From NCBI RefSeq assembly GCF_030552895.1, contig NZ_CP130649.1, forward strand, positions 1,798,001-1,862,000: 64,000 bases of DNA. Reading direction: 5' to 3'. Positions 1 to 10,056 of this stretch are shown here, piece by piece. Both the position numbers and the translations under genes were made by a program. The DNA is from Tatumella ptyseos. Lineage in GTDB: Bacteria; Pseudomonadota; Gammaproteobacteria; Enterobacterales; Enterobacteriaceae. The stretch's first letter is position 1, and each line of letters opens with the position of its first letter. The notes beneath the pieces are model-generated. The model searched no databases. It saw only the letters and a program-made list of their open reading frames with translations, and was not told the origin of the DNA.

Positions 1-2258
1 CCTTTGTTAACCGTGTGGCCGATAAGTCATTAAGCGTTGAAGAGTTAATTGTTGACCCCGTTGCGGCCATTAATGCTTTTACCCGAGAAGAGGGACAAGT
101 TGGGCTTCCTCACCCTCGCATTCCCTTGCCTCGGGATCTATACGGCAGTCGAGCTAACTCATCAGGGCTAGATATGGCGAATGAGCATCGATTAGCGTCG
201 CTCTCTAGCGCGCTCCTGACTACCGCATCACAATCTTGGGTTGCTAAACCAGTATTGGGCGTTGACAGCGAAAACAACGCCGGACAACCGGTACGTAACC
301 CTTCCTACTTAAACGATATCGTCGGTGAAGTCATTAACGCCAGTGAAACACAAGTCGATCTCGCCTTAGATGCTAGCCATGAGGCCAGCGCAATCTGGTT
401 TGCGACACCGTCTGAAGAGCGTGCAGCGATTCTGAAGCGTGCGGCAATGCTAATGGAAGGTCAATTACAAACATTGATGGGACTGCTGGTTCGAGAAGCC
501 GGGAAGACCTATGCAAACGCTATTGCAGAAGTTCGTGAAGCGGTGGACTTTTTGACTTACTACGCGGATCAAGTAACAGAAGATTTTGATAATGAGACCC
601 ACCGTCCCCTTGGGCCTATTGTCTGTATCAGTCCATGGAACTTCCCGCTGGCAATCTTTACTGGCCAAGTGGCAGCAGCGCTGGCAGCCGGTAACACCGT
701 ATTAGCCAAACCTGCCGAACAAACGCCACTAATCGCTTATCAAGCGGTCTCCATCTTACTAGAAGCCGGTATTCCGCAAGGTGTGCTGCAATTCCTGCCA
801 GGTGATGGGGAAAGTGTCGGTGCGCGACTGGTTGCCGACAAACGCACCCGCGGAGTCATGTTTACAGGCTCGACGGCTGTCGCTACCCTGTTACAACGCG
901 AGTTGGCTAAACGCCTCGACCCGCAAGGTCGTCCGATTCCCTTGATCGCCGAAACGGGTGGCATTAACGCGATGGTGGTGGACTCCTCAGCACTGACTGA
1001 ACAAGTCGTGGTAGATATTGTTGCCTCGGCATTTGATAGTGCGGGCCAACGCTGCTCAGCGTTACGTTTACTCTGTTTGCAGGAAGATATCGCTGATCAC
1101 ACCCTGAAAATGTTACGGGGCGCGATGGCAGAATATCGTGTTGGTAACCCTGAATTACTCACTACCGATATTGGGCCAGTTATTGATGAAGAAGCACGGG
1201 ATAACATCCTAGGTCACATCGACGATATGCAACAACGTGGCTTTAAAGTAACTCAGTTCAGTTGGCATGGCGAGAGTGACGCCCAGACCCTTTCACAAGG
1301 GACCTTCGTTCGTCCCACCCTCATTGAGCTTAATTCAGCAGCCGATCTCACCCGCGAGATTTTTGGCCCGGTATTACATGTTGTGCGCTACAGCAGTAAA
1401 AACCTGACTCGTTTACTGACCGAGATTAACCAATTAGGTTATGGCCTGACCTTTGGTGTGCACAGCCGTATTGATGAAACGATTAGTCTAGCGACTGAAC
1501 ACATGCATGCCGGTAACCTCTATGTTAACCGGAATATGGTCGGTGCCGTGGTTGGGGTTCAACCCTTTGGTGGCGAGGGATTATCCGGAACCGGACCTAA
1601 AGCGGGTGGACCGCTCTATCTCACCCGCTTATTATCCAGTGCACCGAATAACGCCTCAAAAGTGACACTGTCACGTCTCCCTCTACATTCTACGGCAGAC
1701 CAACCTTCTGATGTCGCGCCAGTTAGCGCACTACAGTTGTGGGCTGAGCAGAATCAACATAGCCTGCTTGCGCAAGCTTGTGAGATGTATCGTGACACGA
1801 CGGTATCAAACCGTATCGCGTTATTACCAGGTCCAACGGGTGAGCGTAACACTTACCAACTCCTGCCGCGTGCAAGGGTACTCTGTATAGCTAAACAGCC
1901 CTCTGATCGACTGCTTCAATTAGCAGCCGTCACCGCTTGTGGTAGTCGTGCACTATGGCCTGATGATACCGAGCATCGTCAACTACTCAGTACGTTGCCG
2001 GATGCAGTACGTAACTGTATTGATCTCTCAGCACAAGCCATCAGCGATAGCTATGATGCGGTAATTTACCATGGTGATACCGATCAGCTCTCGGCGTTGT
2101 GTCAACAAGTCGCCGAACGTTCTGGGCCAATCGCTATCGTACAAGGCTATGACCAAGGCGAAACCAATATTGCACTGGAGCGTTTCTTATTCGAACGCTC
2201 TGTCAGTGTCAATACTGCGGCTGCTGGGGGCAATGCTAGCTTAATGACGATTGGATAA
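1..2258 (+). CDS. putA: PutA, bifunctional proline dehydrogenase / P5C dehydrogenase, 3' part
   Basis: The reading frame is open to the left edge, so this is the C-terminal part (about 750 residues) of a protein of roughly 1300. It holds the P5C dehydrogenase domain, which oxidises glutamate semialdehyde to glutamate with NAD+. The catalytic Glu lies in AETGG (about base 950) and the nucleophile Cys in AGQRCSALR (TGC at 1053-1055); the FTGST nucleotide-binding segment is near 865. The last 200 residues match the C-terminal domain of long PutA proteins. The proline dehydrogenase and any N-terminal DNA-binding domain lie outside the window. A GTG at 15 is internal and not the start. It converges on fliA; in E. 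coli fliZ lies downstream of fliA instead. Confidence 0.95.
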   Translation, partial: FVNRVADKSLSVEELIVDPVAAINAFTREEGQVGLPHPRIPLPRDLYGSRANSSGLDMANEHRLASLSSALLTTASQSWVAKPVLGVDSENNAGQPVRNPSYLNDIVGEVINASETQVDLALDASHEASAIWFATPSEERAAILKRAAMLMEGQLQTLMGLLVREAGKTYANAIAEVREAVDFLTYYADQVTEDFDNETHRPLGPIVCISPWNFPLAIFTGQVAAALAAGNTVLAKPAEQTPLIAYQAVSILLEAGIPQGVLQFLPGDGESVGARLVADKRTRGVMFTGSTAVATLLQRELAKRLDPQGRPIPLIAETGGINAMVVDSSALTEQVVVDIVASAFDSAGQRCSALRLLCLQEDIADHTLKMLRGAMAEYRVGNPELLTTDIGPVIDEEARDNILGHIDDMQQRGFKVTQFSWHGESDAQTLSQGTFVRPTLIELNSAADLTREIFGPVLHVVRYSSKNLTRLLTEINQLGYGLTFGVHSRIDETISLATEHMHAGNLYVNRNMVGAVVGVQPFGGEGLSGTGPKAGGPLYLTRLLSSAPNNASKVTLSRLPLHSTADQPSDVAPVSALQLWAEQNQHSLLAQACEMYRDTTVSNRIALLPGPTGERNTYQLLPRARVLCIAKQPSDRLLQLAAVTACGSRALWPDDTEHRQLLSTLPDAVRNCIDLSAQAISDSYDAVIYHGDTDQLSALCQQVAERSGPIAIVQGYDQGETNIALERFLFERSVSVNTAAAGGNASLMTIG

Positions 2259-2271
2259 CCTTTACTGACTC

Positions 2272-2297
2272 AGCAAGGCATGACCCCATGCCTTGCT
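2272..2297. terminator. Hairpin between convergent putA and fliA
   Basis: An 11-bp perfect stem (AGCAAGGCATG / CATGCCTTGCT) with a 4-nt loop sits between the two convergent stop codons and overlaps the fliA stop. Neither side has a good T-run, so termination is inferred from position and stem strength. Confidence 0.55.
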
Positions 2298-3013
2298 TAA
2301 TCCCTCAGACGACTACTCAGCCTTTTAATCGCTTGACTGTGAATTTGGCTCACCCGCGACTCACCCACCCCGAGTACCGCACCTATCTCTTTTAAGTTCA
2401 ATTCGTCCTGATAATAAAGGCTCAGTACCTGCTGCTCTCGCTCCGGTAATTGTTCAATTGCCGCGACAACTTGCGATCGCATATCGTTATCAATCAAGGA
2501 TTCAAGTGGATTTTGATCTGCCGTTTCTGCAAATAAGTGGTCGGTAGCGTCACTATGATCTTCGTAAAGAGTATCTAAGGAGAAGAGTTGGCTATTGTTT
2601 GTTTCCCTTAAGATTGTACGGTACTCCTCGCGACTAATATTTAAGGTCGAAATAATTTCATTCTCGGTGGCATTACCGCCTGTTTGCTGCTCGACCTTAG
2701 CGATAGCCGCAGCAACATTGCGGGCATCGCGTCTTACACGCCGCGGCGCCCAGTCAAGGTTTCTTAACTCATCGAGCATTGCCCCACGAACCCGCTGTGC
2801 AGCATAGGTAGCAAAAGCAGTCCCTTGCTGACTATCAAATCGAGTTATCGCATTCATCAAGCCCATCGCTCCAGCTTGCAATAAATCGTCCAAATCGACA
2901 CTGGCGGGTAGCCGAACTTGTAACCTCAATGCTTCATGACGTACGAGTTGTAAATAGCGCTGCCAGTCAATTTCTTCATTTTGTCGTCCATCTTGATTGT
3001 ATAGCCACTCCAC
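2297..3013 (-). CDS. fliA: FliA, flagellar sigma-28 factor
   Basis: Sigma-28 directs RNA polymerase to late flagellar genes such as fliC. The segment around VRHEALRLQVRLPASV, the LDDLLQAG region 2 and the C-terminal region 4 helix-turn-helix (LKEIGAVLGVGESRVSQ) closely match enterobacterial FliA. I start at the GTG at 3013: AGGAA lies 7 nt upstream, and the resulting VEWLYNQDG aligns with the E. coli N-terminus. The ATG 10 codons upstream at 3043 has no ribosome binding site. This gives 238 residues, the usual length. It lies downstream of fliC on the same strand, separated by a terminator. fliZ, normally next, is missing. Confidence 0.95.
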   Translation of the reverse strand: MEWLYNQDGRQNEEIDWQRYLQLVRHEALRLQVRLPASVDLDDLLQAGAMGLMNAITRFDSQQGTAFATYAAQRVRGAMLDELRNLDWAPRRVRRDARNVAAAIAKVEQQTGGNATENEIISTLNISREEYRTILRETNNSQLFSLDTLYEDHSDATDHLFAETADQNPLESLIDNDMRSQVVAAIEQLPEREQQVLSLYYQDELNLKEIGAVLGVGESRVSQIHSQAIKRLSSRLRD

Positions 3014-3165
3014 TGTGCGATTCCTATCTCTCCATTTATCCATACTGACTATTATCGAGGCTAAGAACGCTTTCTTATCGCAAGAAAAAACAGTGTTTTA
3101 CGATAAACTCGAGAAAATGATTTCTTAAGATTTTCGCGAGAATAAATCCCATCAATAATAGAAAA

Positions 3166-3197
3166 ACGGCCCGAATTCTACGTCGAATTCGGGCCGT
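3166..3197 (-). terminator. Rho-independent terminator of fliC
   Basis: A perfect 13-bp stem (ACGGCCCGAATTC and its complement) with a 6-nt loop is followed on the minus strand by TTTTTC. It lies 47 nt past the fliC stop and separates fliC from fliA. Confidence 0.9.
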
Positions 3198-3243
3198 CAC
3201 GGCGGATACTTTCAGGGCATACCACTACGCCCGACAGCTAAGA

Positions 3244-4080
3244 TTAGCCTTGTAACAAAGACAGTACAGTTTGTGGAACTTGGTTCGCTTTAGCGAGAAC
3301 TGAAGTTCCCGCTTGTTGTAGGATTTGAGCACGAGACATACTTGAAACTTCTGTCGCGTAATCGGCGTCTTGGATACGAGATTGTGAAGCGCTTAAGTTA
3401 TTTACGGTTGTGTTCAAGTTATTGATAGTAGATTCGAAACGGTTTTGAATCGCACCTAGGCTACTACGTGCGGAGTCAACCGAAGCAATACGCTTATCGA
3501 TTTCAGCCAATGACGCATCCGCACTCGCCGCATCGCCACCACCACTCACAGAGAACGCTGCACCTAATGCGCTTGATTTGAAGCCATCATCGGTCAATGA
3601 AATAGTGATAACGTTTGCTGCCGCGTCATCATTGGCACCGACTTGAATATTAATACTTTGATCGCTATCGAATAGTTTGATGTTGTTAAAGGTAGTCGCC
3701 GTACCGATACGGGTAATTTCAGAGAGGCGAGCATCCACTTCAGCCTGAATTGATTTCACGTCTTCAGCACTATTCGTACCGTTTTTCGCTTGCACGGTCA
3801 GCTCACGAATACGTTGTAAGTTGGAGTTCATCTCATTTAATGCGCCTTCCGCTGTTTGCGCCAGTGAAATACCATCGGTTGCGTTACGAGAAGCCTGTGT
3901 CAAACCACGAATGTTAGAGGACATGCGGTTAGCAATAGCTGAGCCTGCGGCATCATCTTTGGCGCTATTGATACGAAGACCAGAAGAAAGGCGCTCGATC
4001 GCCGTCCCCAACGCTGACTGGGATTTATTCAGATTATTTTGAGTCGTTAACGACATGATATTGGTATTAATAACAGCCAT
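3244..4080 (-). CDS. fliC: FliC flagellin
   Basis: Filament subunit exported through the flagellar pore. The N-terminus ([11 protein letters not shown]) and C-terminus ([18 protein letters not shown]) are the conserved D0/D1 helices. The central variable part is very small, giving 278 residues against about 500 in E. coli K-12, so most of the D2/D3 outer domains are absent. The ATG at 4080 is preferred because AAGGAA lies 7 nt upstream and the mature N-terminus begins there; an in-frame ATG 25 codons upstream would read through the promoter. Transcription comes from a perfect sigma-28 promoter at 4142-4168, and fliD is divergent. Confidence 0.96.
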   Translation of the reverse strand: MAVINTNIMSLTTQNNLNKSQSALGTAIERLSSGLRINSAKDDAAGSAIANRMSSNIRGLTQASRNATDGISLAQTAEGALNEMNSNLQRIRELTVQAKNGTNSAEDVKSIQAEVDARLSEITRIGTATTFNNIKLFDSDQSINIQVGANDDAAANVITISLTDDGFKSSALGAAFSVSGGGDAASADASLAEIDKRIASVDSARSSLGAIQNRFESTINNLNTTVNNLSASQSRIQDADYATEVSSMSRAQILQQAGTSVLAKANQVPQTVLSLLQG

Positions 4081-4141
4081 ATTCAATTCCTTTGCACTGA
4101 GTGAATAGTACGTACTGCCTGTCAGTACGTGGTCAAAGGGA

Positions 4142-4168
4142 TTATCGGCAGCCACTGTATGAACTTTA
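4142..4168 (-). promoter_or_regulatory. Sigma-28 promoter of fliC
   Basis: On the minus strand TAAA (4168-4165), a 15-nt spacer and GCCGATAA (4149-4142) match the FliA consensus exactly. The start site would lie about 55 nt upstream of the fliC ATG at 4080. Confidence 0.93.
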
Positions 4169-4216
4169 CCAAGGTCCTAAAAATATCTCTAATCGCCTCA
4201 CTCTTTACTCTATTTT

Positions 4217-4224
4217 GCCGATAA
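4217..4224 (+). promoter_or_regulatory. Sigma-28 -10 element of fliDST
   Basis: An exact GCCGATAA lies 33 nt before the fliD ATG. The -35 position 15 nt upstream reads TCAC instead of TAAA, so this promoter looks weaker for FliA than that of fliC and may also depend on FlhDC and sigma-70. Confidence 0.7.
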
Positions 4225-4257
4225 GAAACTTACCATTTATGTGACAAAGAGGACGTT

Positions 4258-5688
4258 ATGACGGCTATTAGTAATTTGAACATCGGGAACAGTACTTTCG
4301 ACTTGGATGCACTCTATACGCAACTGGAAACCTATGAGACGCAAAGCCTAACGCCAATCACCCAACAAGCGACGACCGTTAAGAGTCAAATCTCAGCGTT
4401 CGGTCAGTTACGTAGTGCACTAGAGTCCTTACAAAAAGCGACCACGACGCTCAGTACTGCTTCCGCGCTGAATGCAACCAGCATTGTGAGTACCAATCAA
4501 TCTTTCTCCGCGACGAGTAATAGCGATGCCAGTGTGGGAAGTTATCAAATTATGATTAAACAACTGGCTTCCGCACAAACACTACTTTCCTCTAGCATTT
4601 CCAGTAATAACCAACCTTTAGGAAAAACCGGAGCAGAAGGTCGTACTATCACCCTCTCTACAGGAAATAGTGACCCTGTCACAATTCCCCTTGACGATAG
4701 CGACACCAGTTTAAACGGACTAGTCAACGCAATTAATAAAAGCGGCGCGGATATTGTGGCAACGAGTATCAAGTCGAACGATGGGGAGTATTATCTTTCA
4801 CTTTCATCTAAAGAGACTGGTGCAGATAACACCATTAACATTACCGTATCGGGTGACGACCAGCTGCAAGCATTAATAGGCTATTCGGAAAGTGATTCCG
4901 CGTCAGGGATGCATCAGACGGCTGCGGCCCAAGATGCACTTTTGGAAGTTAACGGCATTAATGTACAAAGTTCGTCAAACACCATCACTGACGCTCCCTA
5001 TGGCGTGACGTTAACCCTAAAATCGGTCTCAAATAATGAAGAACGTTTGGAGATTGCGAATAATACCGCTGATGCGGTTAAAAATATCAAGGCCTGGGCA
5101 ACGGCTTACAATAATGTACAGTCAGTGATCAATAATATCACCCAGTATGTCGGCGGCAGTACGTTGTCGAGCGATACCAGTGCGAATGGTCCATTGATGG
5201 GCAATGGCACGGTACGAGATATACAAAACCAATTACGTTCAGTGTTGAACACGACTCAATCTGGTGCAATTACCATTATGGCTGAACTGGGTATCACACA
5301 GAGTACAACTAAGGCGGCTGATGGGACTATTGGCACACTGAATATCGACGAATCTAAACTTACTACAGCCTTAACGGCTAACCCGCAATCGGTGTATCAG
5401 TTCTTTTTAGGCGATGGTAAGAGCACTGGTTTTAGTACACAAACTAACAATGTATTGAATAATATTCTTAGTGACACTTATTCTTCCAAGGGGACATTAA
5501 CTAATGCAGTGAATTCGCTAAACGACACCTACGATAAGTTAAATACTCGTTACGATCAGCAGCAATCACGGATTGATGCCACGATGGCTCGCTATAAAAC
5601 GCAATTCACGCAACTTAATAAAGTCCTTTCACAAATGAATCAGACGAAAGATTACCTGACGTCGCAATTCGCTAAATCGGACGATTAA
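4258..5688 (+). CDS. fliD: FliD, filament cap protein (HAP2)
   Basis: Caps the growing filament and promotes flagellin folding. The 476-residue length, the N-terminal start with a coiled-coil region (about residues 18-60) and the C-terminal coiled coil with conserved LNKVLSQMNQTKDYL are typical of the family. AGAGG lies 8-9 nt before the ATG. It is the first gene of a fliD-fliS-fliT unit (9 nt to fliS) read from the sigma-28 element at 4217, divergent from fliC, as in E. coli. Confidence 0.95.
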   Translation: MTAISNLNIGNSTFDLDALYTQLETYETQSLTPITQQATTVKSQISAFGQLRSALESLQKATTTLSTASALNATSIVSTNQSFSATSNSDASVGSYQIMIKQLASAQTLLSSSISSNNQPLGKTGAEGRTITLSTGNSDPVTIPLDDSDTSLNGLVNAINKSGADIVATSIKSNDGEYYLSLSSKETGADNTINITVSGDDQLQALIGYSESDSASGMHQTAAAQDALLEVNGINVQSSSNTITDAPYGVTLTLKSVSNNEERLEIANNTADAVKNIKAWATAYNNVQSVINNITQYVGGSTLSSDTSANGPLMGNGTVRDIQNQLRSVLNTTQSGAITIMAELGITQSTTKAADGTIGTLNIDESKLTTALTANPQSVYQFFLGDGKSTGFSTQTNNVLNNILSDTYSSKGTLTNAVNSLNDTYDKLNTRYDQQQSRIDATMARYKTQFTQLNKVLSQMNQTKDYLTSQFAKSDD

Positions 5689-5697
5689 GGTCATTTT

Positions 5698-6090
5698 ATG
5701 AATAAAATTCAACTCGCCAACGTCTATGCTCAAGTGGGACTGGAAAGTTCGGTATTGAGTGCCAGCCAACATCAATTAACGACGCTGCTATTCGAGGGGG
5801 CGCTAAATGCGTTGGGACAGGCCGCAATTTCCATGAAGAATAACGACATCACTCATAAGGGCAAAATGATAGCGAAAGCCATTGCTATCATCGATACCGG
5901 TCTTATTCAGGCAATAGAACCTTATGCAGAAGACCCTTTGGCTGGCCAACTCTTGTCTCTTTTTCATTACGTGGTGCAACAATTAATGCTAGCCAACCTT
6001 CATAATGATCAAGAGAAACTCAACCACTGCCACGAATTACTGCAGTCGATTGCAGGCGCTTGGCAGATCTCAATAAATCAGGCGGAGTGA
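5698..6090 (+). CDS. fliS: FliS, flagellin export chaperone
   Basis: Small helical cytoplasmic chaperone that binds the C-terminus of FliC and prevents early polymerisation. The protein has 130 residues, and the segment from YAQVGLESSVLSASQHQL to LLFEGALNAL is the conserved N-terminal part that carries the family signature. AAGG precedes the ATG by 7 nt. It lies between fliD (9 nt) and fliT (5 nt), so translation is probably coupled in one operon. Confidence 0.94.
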   Translation: MNKIQLANVYAQVGLESSVLSASQHQLTTLLFEGALNALGQAAISMKNNDITHKGKMIAKAIAIIDTGLIQAIEPYAEDPLAGQLLSLFHYVVQQLMLANLHNDQEKLNHCHELLQSIAGAWQISINQAE

Positions 6091-6095
6091 CAGCA

Positions 6096-6374
6096 ATGAC
6101 AACATATTCACAAGTTGAAGGCTGTCTCGAATTGTTGAACGGGATCCAAGAGGCCCTTACCGAAAAAAATTTCACGGTATTGCTGCCAATGGTCGAGGCC
6201 TATTCTGAGTCTGTCAGGCAGATAAAACACATTGATAACACGAGCGTCATAAAGCAGTTGTTAGCGGCTCAAGATACTGTGGAAACATCTCTCCATCAGC
6301 TACAGAGAGATGTTAGCGGGCAGATCGAGCGGGTCACTCAGGACAAAATCAATCATGCCTATCATGCACTATGA
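6096..6374 (+). CDS. fliT: FliT, FliD chaperone and FlhDC antagonist
   Basis: A short helical protein of 92 residues in the position that fliT always takes after fliS. Family knowledge: it chaperones FliD and inhibits FlhD4C2. I use the ATG at 6096, preceded by GGAG; an in-frame TTG at 6060 would overlap fliS by 30 nt and is not needed. Sequence conservation of FliT is low, so the call rests on length, helical content and operon position. Confidence 0.87.
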   Translation: MTTYSQVEGCLELLNGIQEALTEKNFTVLLPMVEAYSESVRQIKHIDNTSVIKQLLAAQDTVETSLHQLQRDVSGQIERVTQDKINHAYHAL

Positions 6375-6392
6375 TCTCGTCTACAGTAGTGA

Positions 6393-6833
6393 TTATTGAC
6401 CGTTAATCTCGATATTTTGTAGCGTTTCTGCTTGAGGCTGAGCCTTTGCTTCGGCAAGGGCTTTTTGACACTCTTCGCTCGCAGCAGAGACTTTGACCAT
6501 CGTTAAGTGATCATAGCGTAGCGTATCCGCGTCCTGAATTAAGGGCATAATCCTAACTTGATGATTAACGTTCACCCATTGATCATCAATACGGCTTAAT
6601 TTCCCAGGTTTGGCAATCACCCGTTGCCATTGGCGACAATCCAAAGTATTTCCTGCTGGATCAATAATTAAGTAGCCTACTGCATCTTTACTGACTAATC
6701 CTGATTGCGGGCCTGATGTGCGCCATACACCTGCCAGAGATTGCGGAGCAGGCGTTTTTACGATGGTTTGATAATTAGTAATGGGACTACAACCCGCAAG
6801 CACAAAAAGAGACAAGAGTAATCGAATTTTCAT
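6393..6833 (-). CDS. yedD: YedD-family outer-membrane lipoprotein
   Basis: A signal peptide with lipobox LAGC (Cys15) predicts a lipoprotein; residue 16 is Ser, compatible with outer-membrane sorting. The mature part matches E. coli YedD (the VKTPAP segment, LAGVWRTSGPQ, TLDCRQWQRVIAKPGKL). In E. coli yedD also lies close to fliT. Its function is unknown. It is convergent with fliT, with only 18 nt between the stops. Confidence 0.88.
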   Translation of the reverse strand: MKIRLLLSLFVLAGCSPITNYQTIVKTPAPQSLAGVWRTSGPQSGLVSKDAVGYLIIDPAGNTLDCRQWQRVIAKPGKLSRIDDQWVNVNHQVRIMPLIQDADTLRYDHLTMVKVSAASEECQKALAEAKAQPQAETLQNIEINGQ

Positions 6834-6911
6834 TTGGCATCCCTACAGATTTTTTCTGGCGCTAAGGTATAATGTTTCGCTATTACAATGCAAGCTAGCG
6901 AATGACTTCCC

Positions 6912-6940
6912 CTGACATCTTTGCTTCAAATAGGTATAAT
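6912..6940 (+). promoter_or_regulatory. Near-consensus sigma-70 promoter
   Basis: CTGACA (6912-6917), a 17-nt spacer and TATAAT (6935-6940) form an almost perfect promoter. Its start site near 6947 falls inside a longer reading frame beginning at 6902, and therefore selects the ATG at 6974. A second TATAAT at 6868-6873 lacks a matching -35. Confidence 0.75.
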
Positions 6941-6973
6941 TCACTCAGATTCTTACAAAAGCTAGGCCTTTCG

Positions 6974-7297
6974 ATGAAAACCCCAGAACAGTATTATGCC
7001 CAAGCGCGCGATATCTTCTTTTCTGCCCACCCTGACTTTCAAGTTGCCTTAGATGAAGTTACTGAAAAAGATGCGCGTGATAATGGAATGACCGTTGAAC
7101 AACTGCGTAATCTTCATGCAGAACGCATCTATGCAGCGTTTATCCGTCAAAAACAATTAGACGGTATTATCTTCTCTATCCAATTAGTCGAAACGGATAA
7201 CGCTGTCGCAGCCCAAGCGATCGAAAGTTACCTGCGCAGCCACGCCGAAGCGCTGGGGATGACATGGGAAGAGTTCTGCGAAAAGAACCATTTATAG
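6974..7297 (+). CDS. Small conserved-looking cytoplasmic protein, unknown function
   Basis: A 107-residue acidic, probably helical protein beginning MKTPEQYYAQARDIF and lacking signal or membrane segments. I do not recognise it with certainty; a DUF6388-type protein is a loose possibility. The start at 6974 is chosen because a near-consensus promoter lies at 6912-6940, downstream of the alternative ATG at 6902, which has no ribosome binding site. It stands alone and ends at a strong bidirectional terminator. Confidence 0.65.
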   Translation: MKTPEQYYAQARDIFFSAHPDFQVALDEVTEKDARDNGMTVEQLRNLHAERIYAAFIRQKQLDGIIFSIQLVETDNAVAAQAIESYLRSHAEALGMTWEEFCEKNHL

Positions 7298-7305
7298 TCA
7301 AAAAA

Positions 7306-7332
7306 AAAGCTCACTTTCAAAGTGAGCTTTTA
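7306..7332. terminator. Bidirectional terminator
   Basis: An 11-bp stem (AAAAGCTCACT and complement, loop TTCAA) is flanked by an A-run on the left and TTTT on the right. It can end both the plus-strand gene at 6974 and leuE from the opposite side. Confidence 0.88.
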
Positions 7333-7341
7333 AGAAAAAAT

Positions 7342-7980
7342 TTATTGTAGCGTCGCTAAACGGGCGGCAAATCCTAGAAATAACAGACCTATCATCGAAT
7401 TACCGACTTTAGCGAGACGCTGGCGCGAGCCAATAACACGCGTGAGTGAGGATCCACTAAAGATCAAAAAGCTTAAATAGCAGAAGCTCGCTATTTCAAG
7501 AACCGTGGCCAAGATAAAAAATGCCACCCCTGGGTGAGCACTTTGTACGTCAATAAACTGCACGAAGAACGAGACATAAAAGAGTATCGCTTTAGGATTG
7601 GTTAAACTTAACACTAATGCACGTTTGAATACGGCACCACGAACTTTTTTACTCGGCGCCACAACTGTCTTTTCGCGTTGACTAAAAGTGGTGTAGAGCA
7701 TCTTTATGCCCAACCAAAGTAGGTAACTCGCCCCCAGATAACGTACCACGTTAAATAAGACTGGCGTCGTTTTGATTAAGGTCGCAACCCCTGCATAGGC
7801 AAGAAACATCAACACAGCATCGCCAATAAATACAGCGGCGGCTGCTTGATAGCCACTCTTTACTCCCCCACTCATACTATTTTTTAAAACAAAAAGCGTA
7901 TTGGGGCCTGGAATCAAGACTAGAAAAATAGCTCCTGCGACATAGGTCCAGAAATTTAGCACACCATACTCTGCAAACAC
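7342..7980 (-). CDS. leuE: LeuE, leucine exporter (LysE/RhtB family)
   Basis: A 212-residue inner-membrane protein with about six membrane segments. It begins [19 protein letters not shown] and carries the family signature [14 protein letters not shown] near residue 24. Long stretches match E. coli LeuE (YeaS), including [19 protein letters not shown] and the C-terminal [10 protein letters not shown]. Known role: efflux of leucine and related hydrophobic amino acids. It is divergent from ggt, and the yoaK homologue nearby also belongs to this part of the E. coli map. Confidence 0.93.
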   Translation of the reverse strand: MFAEYGVLNFWTYVAGAIFLVLIPGPNTLFVLKNSMSGGVKSGYQAAAAVFIGDAVLMFLAYAGVATLIKTTPVLFNVVRYLGASYLLWLGIKMLYTTFSQREKTVVAPSKKVRGAVFKRALVLSLTNPKAILFYVSFFVQFIDVQSAHPGVAFFILATVLEIASFCYLSFLIFSGSSLTRVIGSRQRLAKVGNSMIGLLFLGFAARLATLQ

Positions 7981-8196
7981 GATAAACCTCGCTCAATACA
8001 CTTTTAACGTGTCAAAAATTAGCGAATAAAAGGGGGCTAATGATAAAGATTACGGGGGCACAACTCCAGCTATGGTGTGGTTTTTTTGTGCGTTATCACA
8101 GATATTATTTTTGCTTATGATAGCTCATTGAATTACTTGATATTTTTCCTTATACGGTTATGTTAGAAGAAAAATAATTCAAATAGGTGCCGTTTA

Positions 8197-9960
8197 ATGC
8201 TTAGCAAATACACACTCTCTGCCATCGCGTTAGCTTTTTTAGTGCCAACGCCCTTCGTCCACGCCGCATCGGCCCCTGCAGTCGAAGCGAAAAATGGTAT
8301 GGTCGTCACCTCTCAAGATCTCGCGACCCAAGTGGGGGTTAATATCCTTAAACAAGGCGGTAATGCCATTGATGCCGCCGTTGCAGTGGGCTACGCCCAA
8401 GCGGTCGTTAATCCTTGCTGTGGTAATATTGGCGGCGGCGGATTTATGACTATCCATTTAGCCAATGGCAAAGATACCTTTATTAATTTCCGTGAAATGG
8501 CTCCAGCCGCTGCGAGCGCCGCAATGTATCAAAATCCGCAAGGTGAGCTGATTGCAGGGAGCAGTCTCTACGGCTGGAAAGCTACAGGGGTACCAGGTAC
8601 CGTTATGGGGATGGAAATGGCTCGCCGCCAATACGGTAAGTTGAGTCGACAAGCAGTAATGGCGCCTGCCATCAAATTAGCTCGAGAAGGTTTTATCCTG
8701 ACCCGCGCGGATACCGATATCCTTGACACCACCATAGCGCATTTTAAACAAGACCCGGCGGTCGCAAAAATTTTCCTACGCCCTGATGGCACAGCATTAC
8801 AACCTGGAGATCGCTTACGACAAACCGATCTTGCACGGACATTATCACGTATTGCAAAAGAAGGGCCGGATGCCTTTTATCATGGCGAATTTCCGAAAGC
8901 TGTTGAACAAGCGTCCAAGGCGGGTGGCGGTATTATTACCGCACGAGATTTTGCACGTTATCACGCCACCGAACTCGCCCCGCTCACCTGTACTTACCGA
9001 GGTTACACTTTTGTCTCTGCCCCACCCCCAAGTTCTGGTGGTGTAACACTTTGTGAGACCTTGAATATATTAGAAGGCTATAATCTTAAAGCGATGGGCT
9101 TCAACTCTGCCGCCATGGTGCATACTCTGACTGAAGCGCTTCGTTTCAGTTATGCGGATAGAAACACCTATTTAGGTGACCCTGCATTCGTTCAAAATCC
9201 AGTTGCTAAACTGATGGATAAACACTATGCGGCCTCTCTACGCGATAAAATTCAGCACGATAAGGCGACCCCGTCCACACAGATTAAACCCTTAGTCGCC
9301 ACCGGTGAAAAACCTGAAACGACCCATTATTCTATCGTTGATCACTATGGTAACGCTGTCTCCACGACCTATACCGTAAATGGACGTTTTGGTGCCGTTG
9401 TCATGGCGCCTGGCACTGGGGTCTTGATGAATGACGAGATGGATGATTTCACCACCAAAATCGGTGCAAAAAATCTCTATGGATTAGTACAGGGTACGGC
9501 AAACAGTATTGCGCCAGGTAAACGTCCGCTCTCATCGATGAGCCCAAGTTTAGTGACAAAGGATGGAAAGATTTTCTTAGTGCTCGGCTCGCCCGGGGGA
9601 TCACGAATCATTACGATCACGCTAGAGACTGCCCTGAACATTATCGACTTTGGAATGAAGCCTCAAGAGGCCGTAGATGCCCCACGAATTCATCATCAAT
9701 GGTATCCAGATGAGGTGTACTACGAAAAGAATGGGCTCTCTGCCGATACCTTAAATGTATTGAATAAGATGGGCTATCGGATGGTTGAACAAACCCCTTG
9801 GGGCGCAGCCGAGTTGATTATGGTTGGTCTACCGGGCGCTGCAGGCGTTGGAATTCCGAGTTCAGGCAACGACAGTGCGGTATCAGGGAATGTTCGCTCG
9901 GGCTATTTGTATGGCGCAAATGACGTTAGGCGCCCTGCAGGATCCGCTCGCGGCTATTAG
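8197..9960 (+). CDS. ggt: Gamma-glutamyltranspeptidase, periplasmic
   Basis: An N-terminal signal peptide of about 23 residues directs export. The proenzyme is expected to self-cleave before Thr375 in TTHYS, which becomes the nucleophile of the small subunit; RPLSSMSPSLV and GSPGGSRIITI are the substrate-pocket motifs. The enzyme hydrolyses gamma-glutamyl bonds of glutathione or transfers the glutamyl group. At 587 residues it has the usual length. AGGTG precedes the ATG. An inverted repeat (9977-9986 / 10021-10030) lies just downstream and may form its terminator. Confidence 0.95.
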   Translation: MLSKYTLSAIALAFLVPTPFVHAASAPAVEAKNGMVVTSQDLATQVGVNILKQGGNAIDAAVAVGYAQAVVNPCCGNIGGGGFMTIHLANGKDTFINFREMAPAAASAAMYQNPQGELIAGSSLYGWKATGVPGTVMGMEMARRQYGKLSRQAVMAPAIKLAREGFILTRADTDILDTTIAHFKQDPAVAKIFLRPDGTALQPGDRLRQTDLARTLSRIAKEGPDAFYHGEFPKAVEQASKAGGGIITARDFARYHATELAPLTCTYRGYTFVSAPPPSSGGVTLCETLNILEGYNLKAMGFNSAAMVHTLTEALRFSYADRNTYLGDPAFVQNPVAKLMDKHYAASLRDKIQHDKATPSTQIKPLVATGEKPETTHYSIVDHYGNAVSTTYTVNGRFGAVVMAPGTGVLMNDEMDDFTTKIGAKNLYGLVQGTANSIAPGKRPLSSMSPSLVTKDGKIFLVLGSPGGSRIITITLETALNIIDFGMKPQEAVDAPRIHHQWYPDEVYYEKNGLSADTLNVLNKMGYRMVEQTPWGAAELIMVGLPGAAGVGIPSSGNDSAVSGNVRSGYLYGANDVRRPAGSARGY

Positions 9961-10056
9961 TAGCCTGACCTCCTCTGCCCATTATCATAACCAAAGGATT
10001 GCCTAGCGTGCATACTGTGGGATAATGGGCGTTTTCCCATCAGAGAATACAGTATC

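Noticed and set aside
6060..6095. Extended fliT start at a TTG
   Set aside because: Would overlap fliS by 30 nt; the ATG at 6096 has a ribosome binding site and family length.
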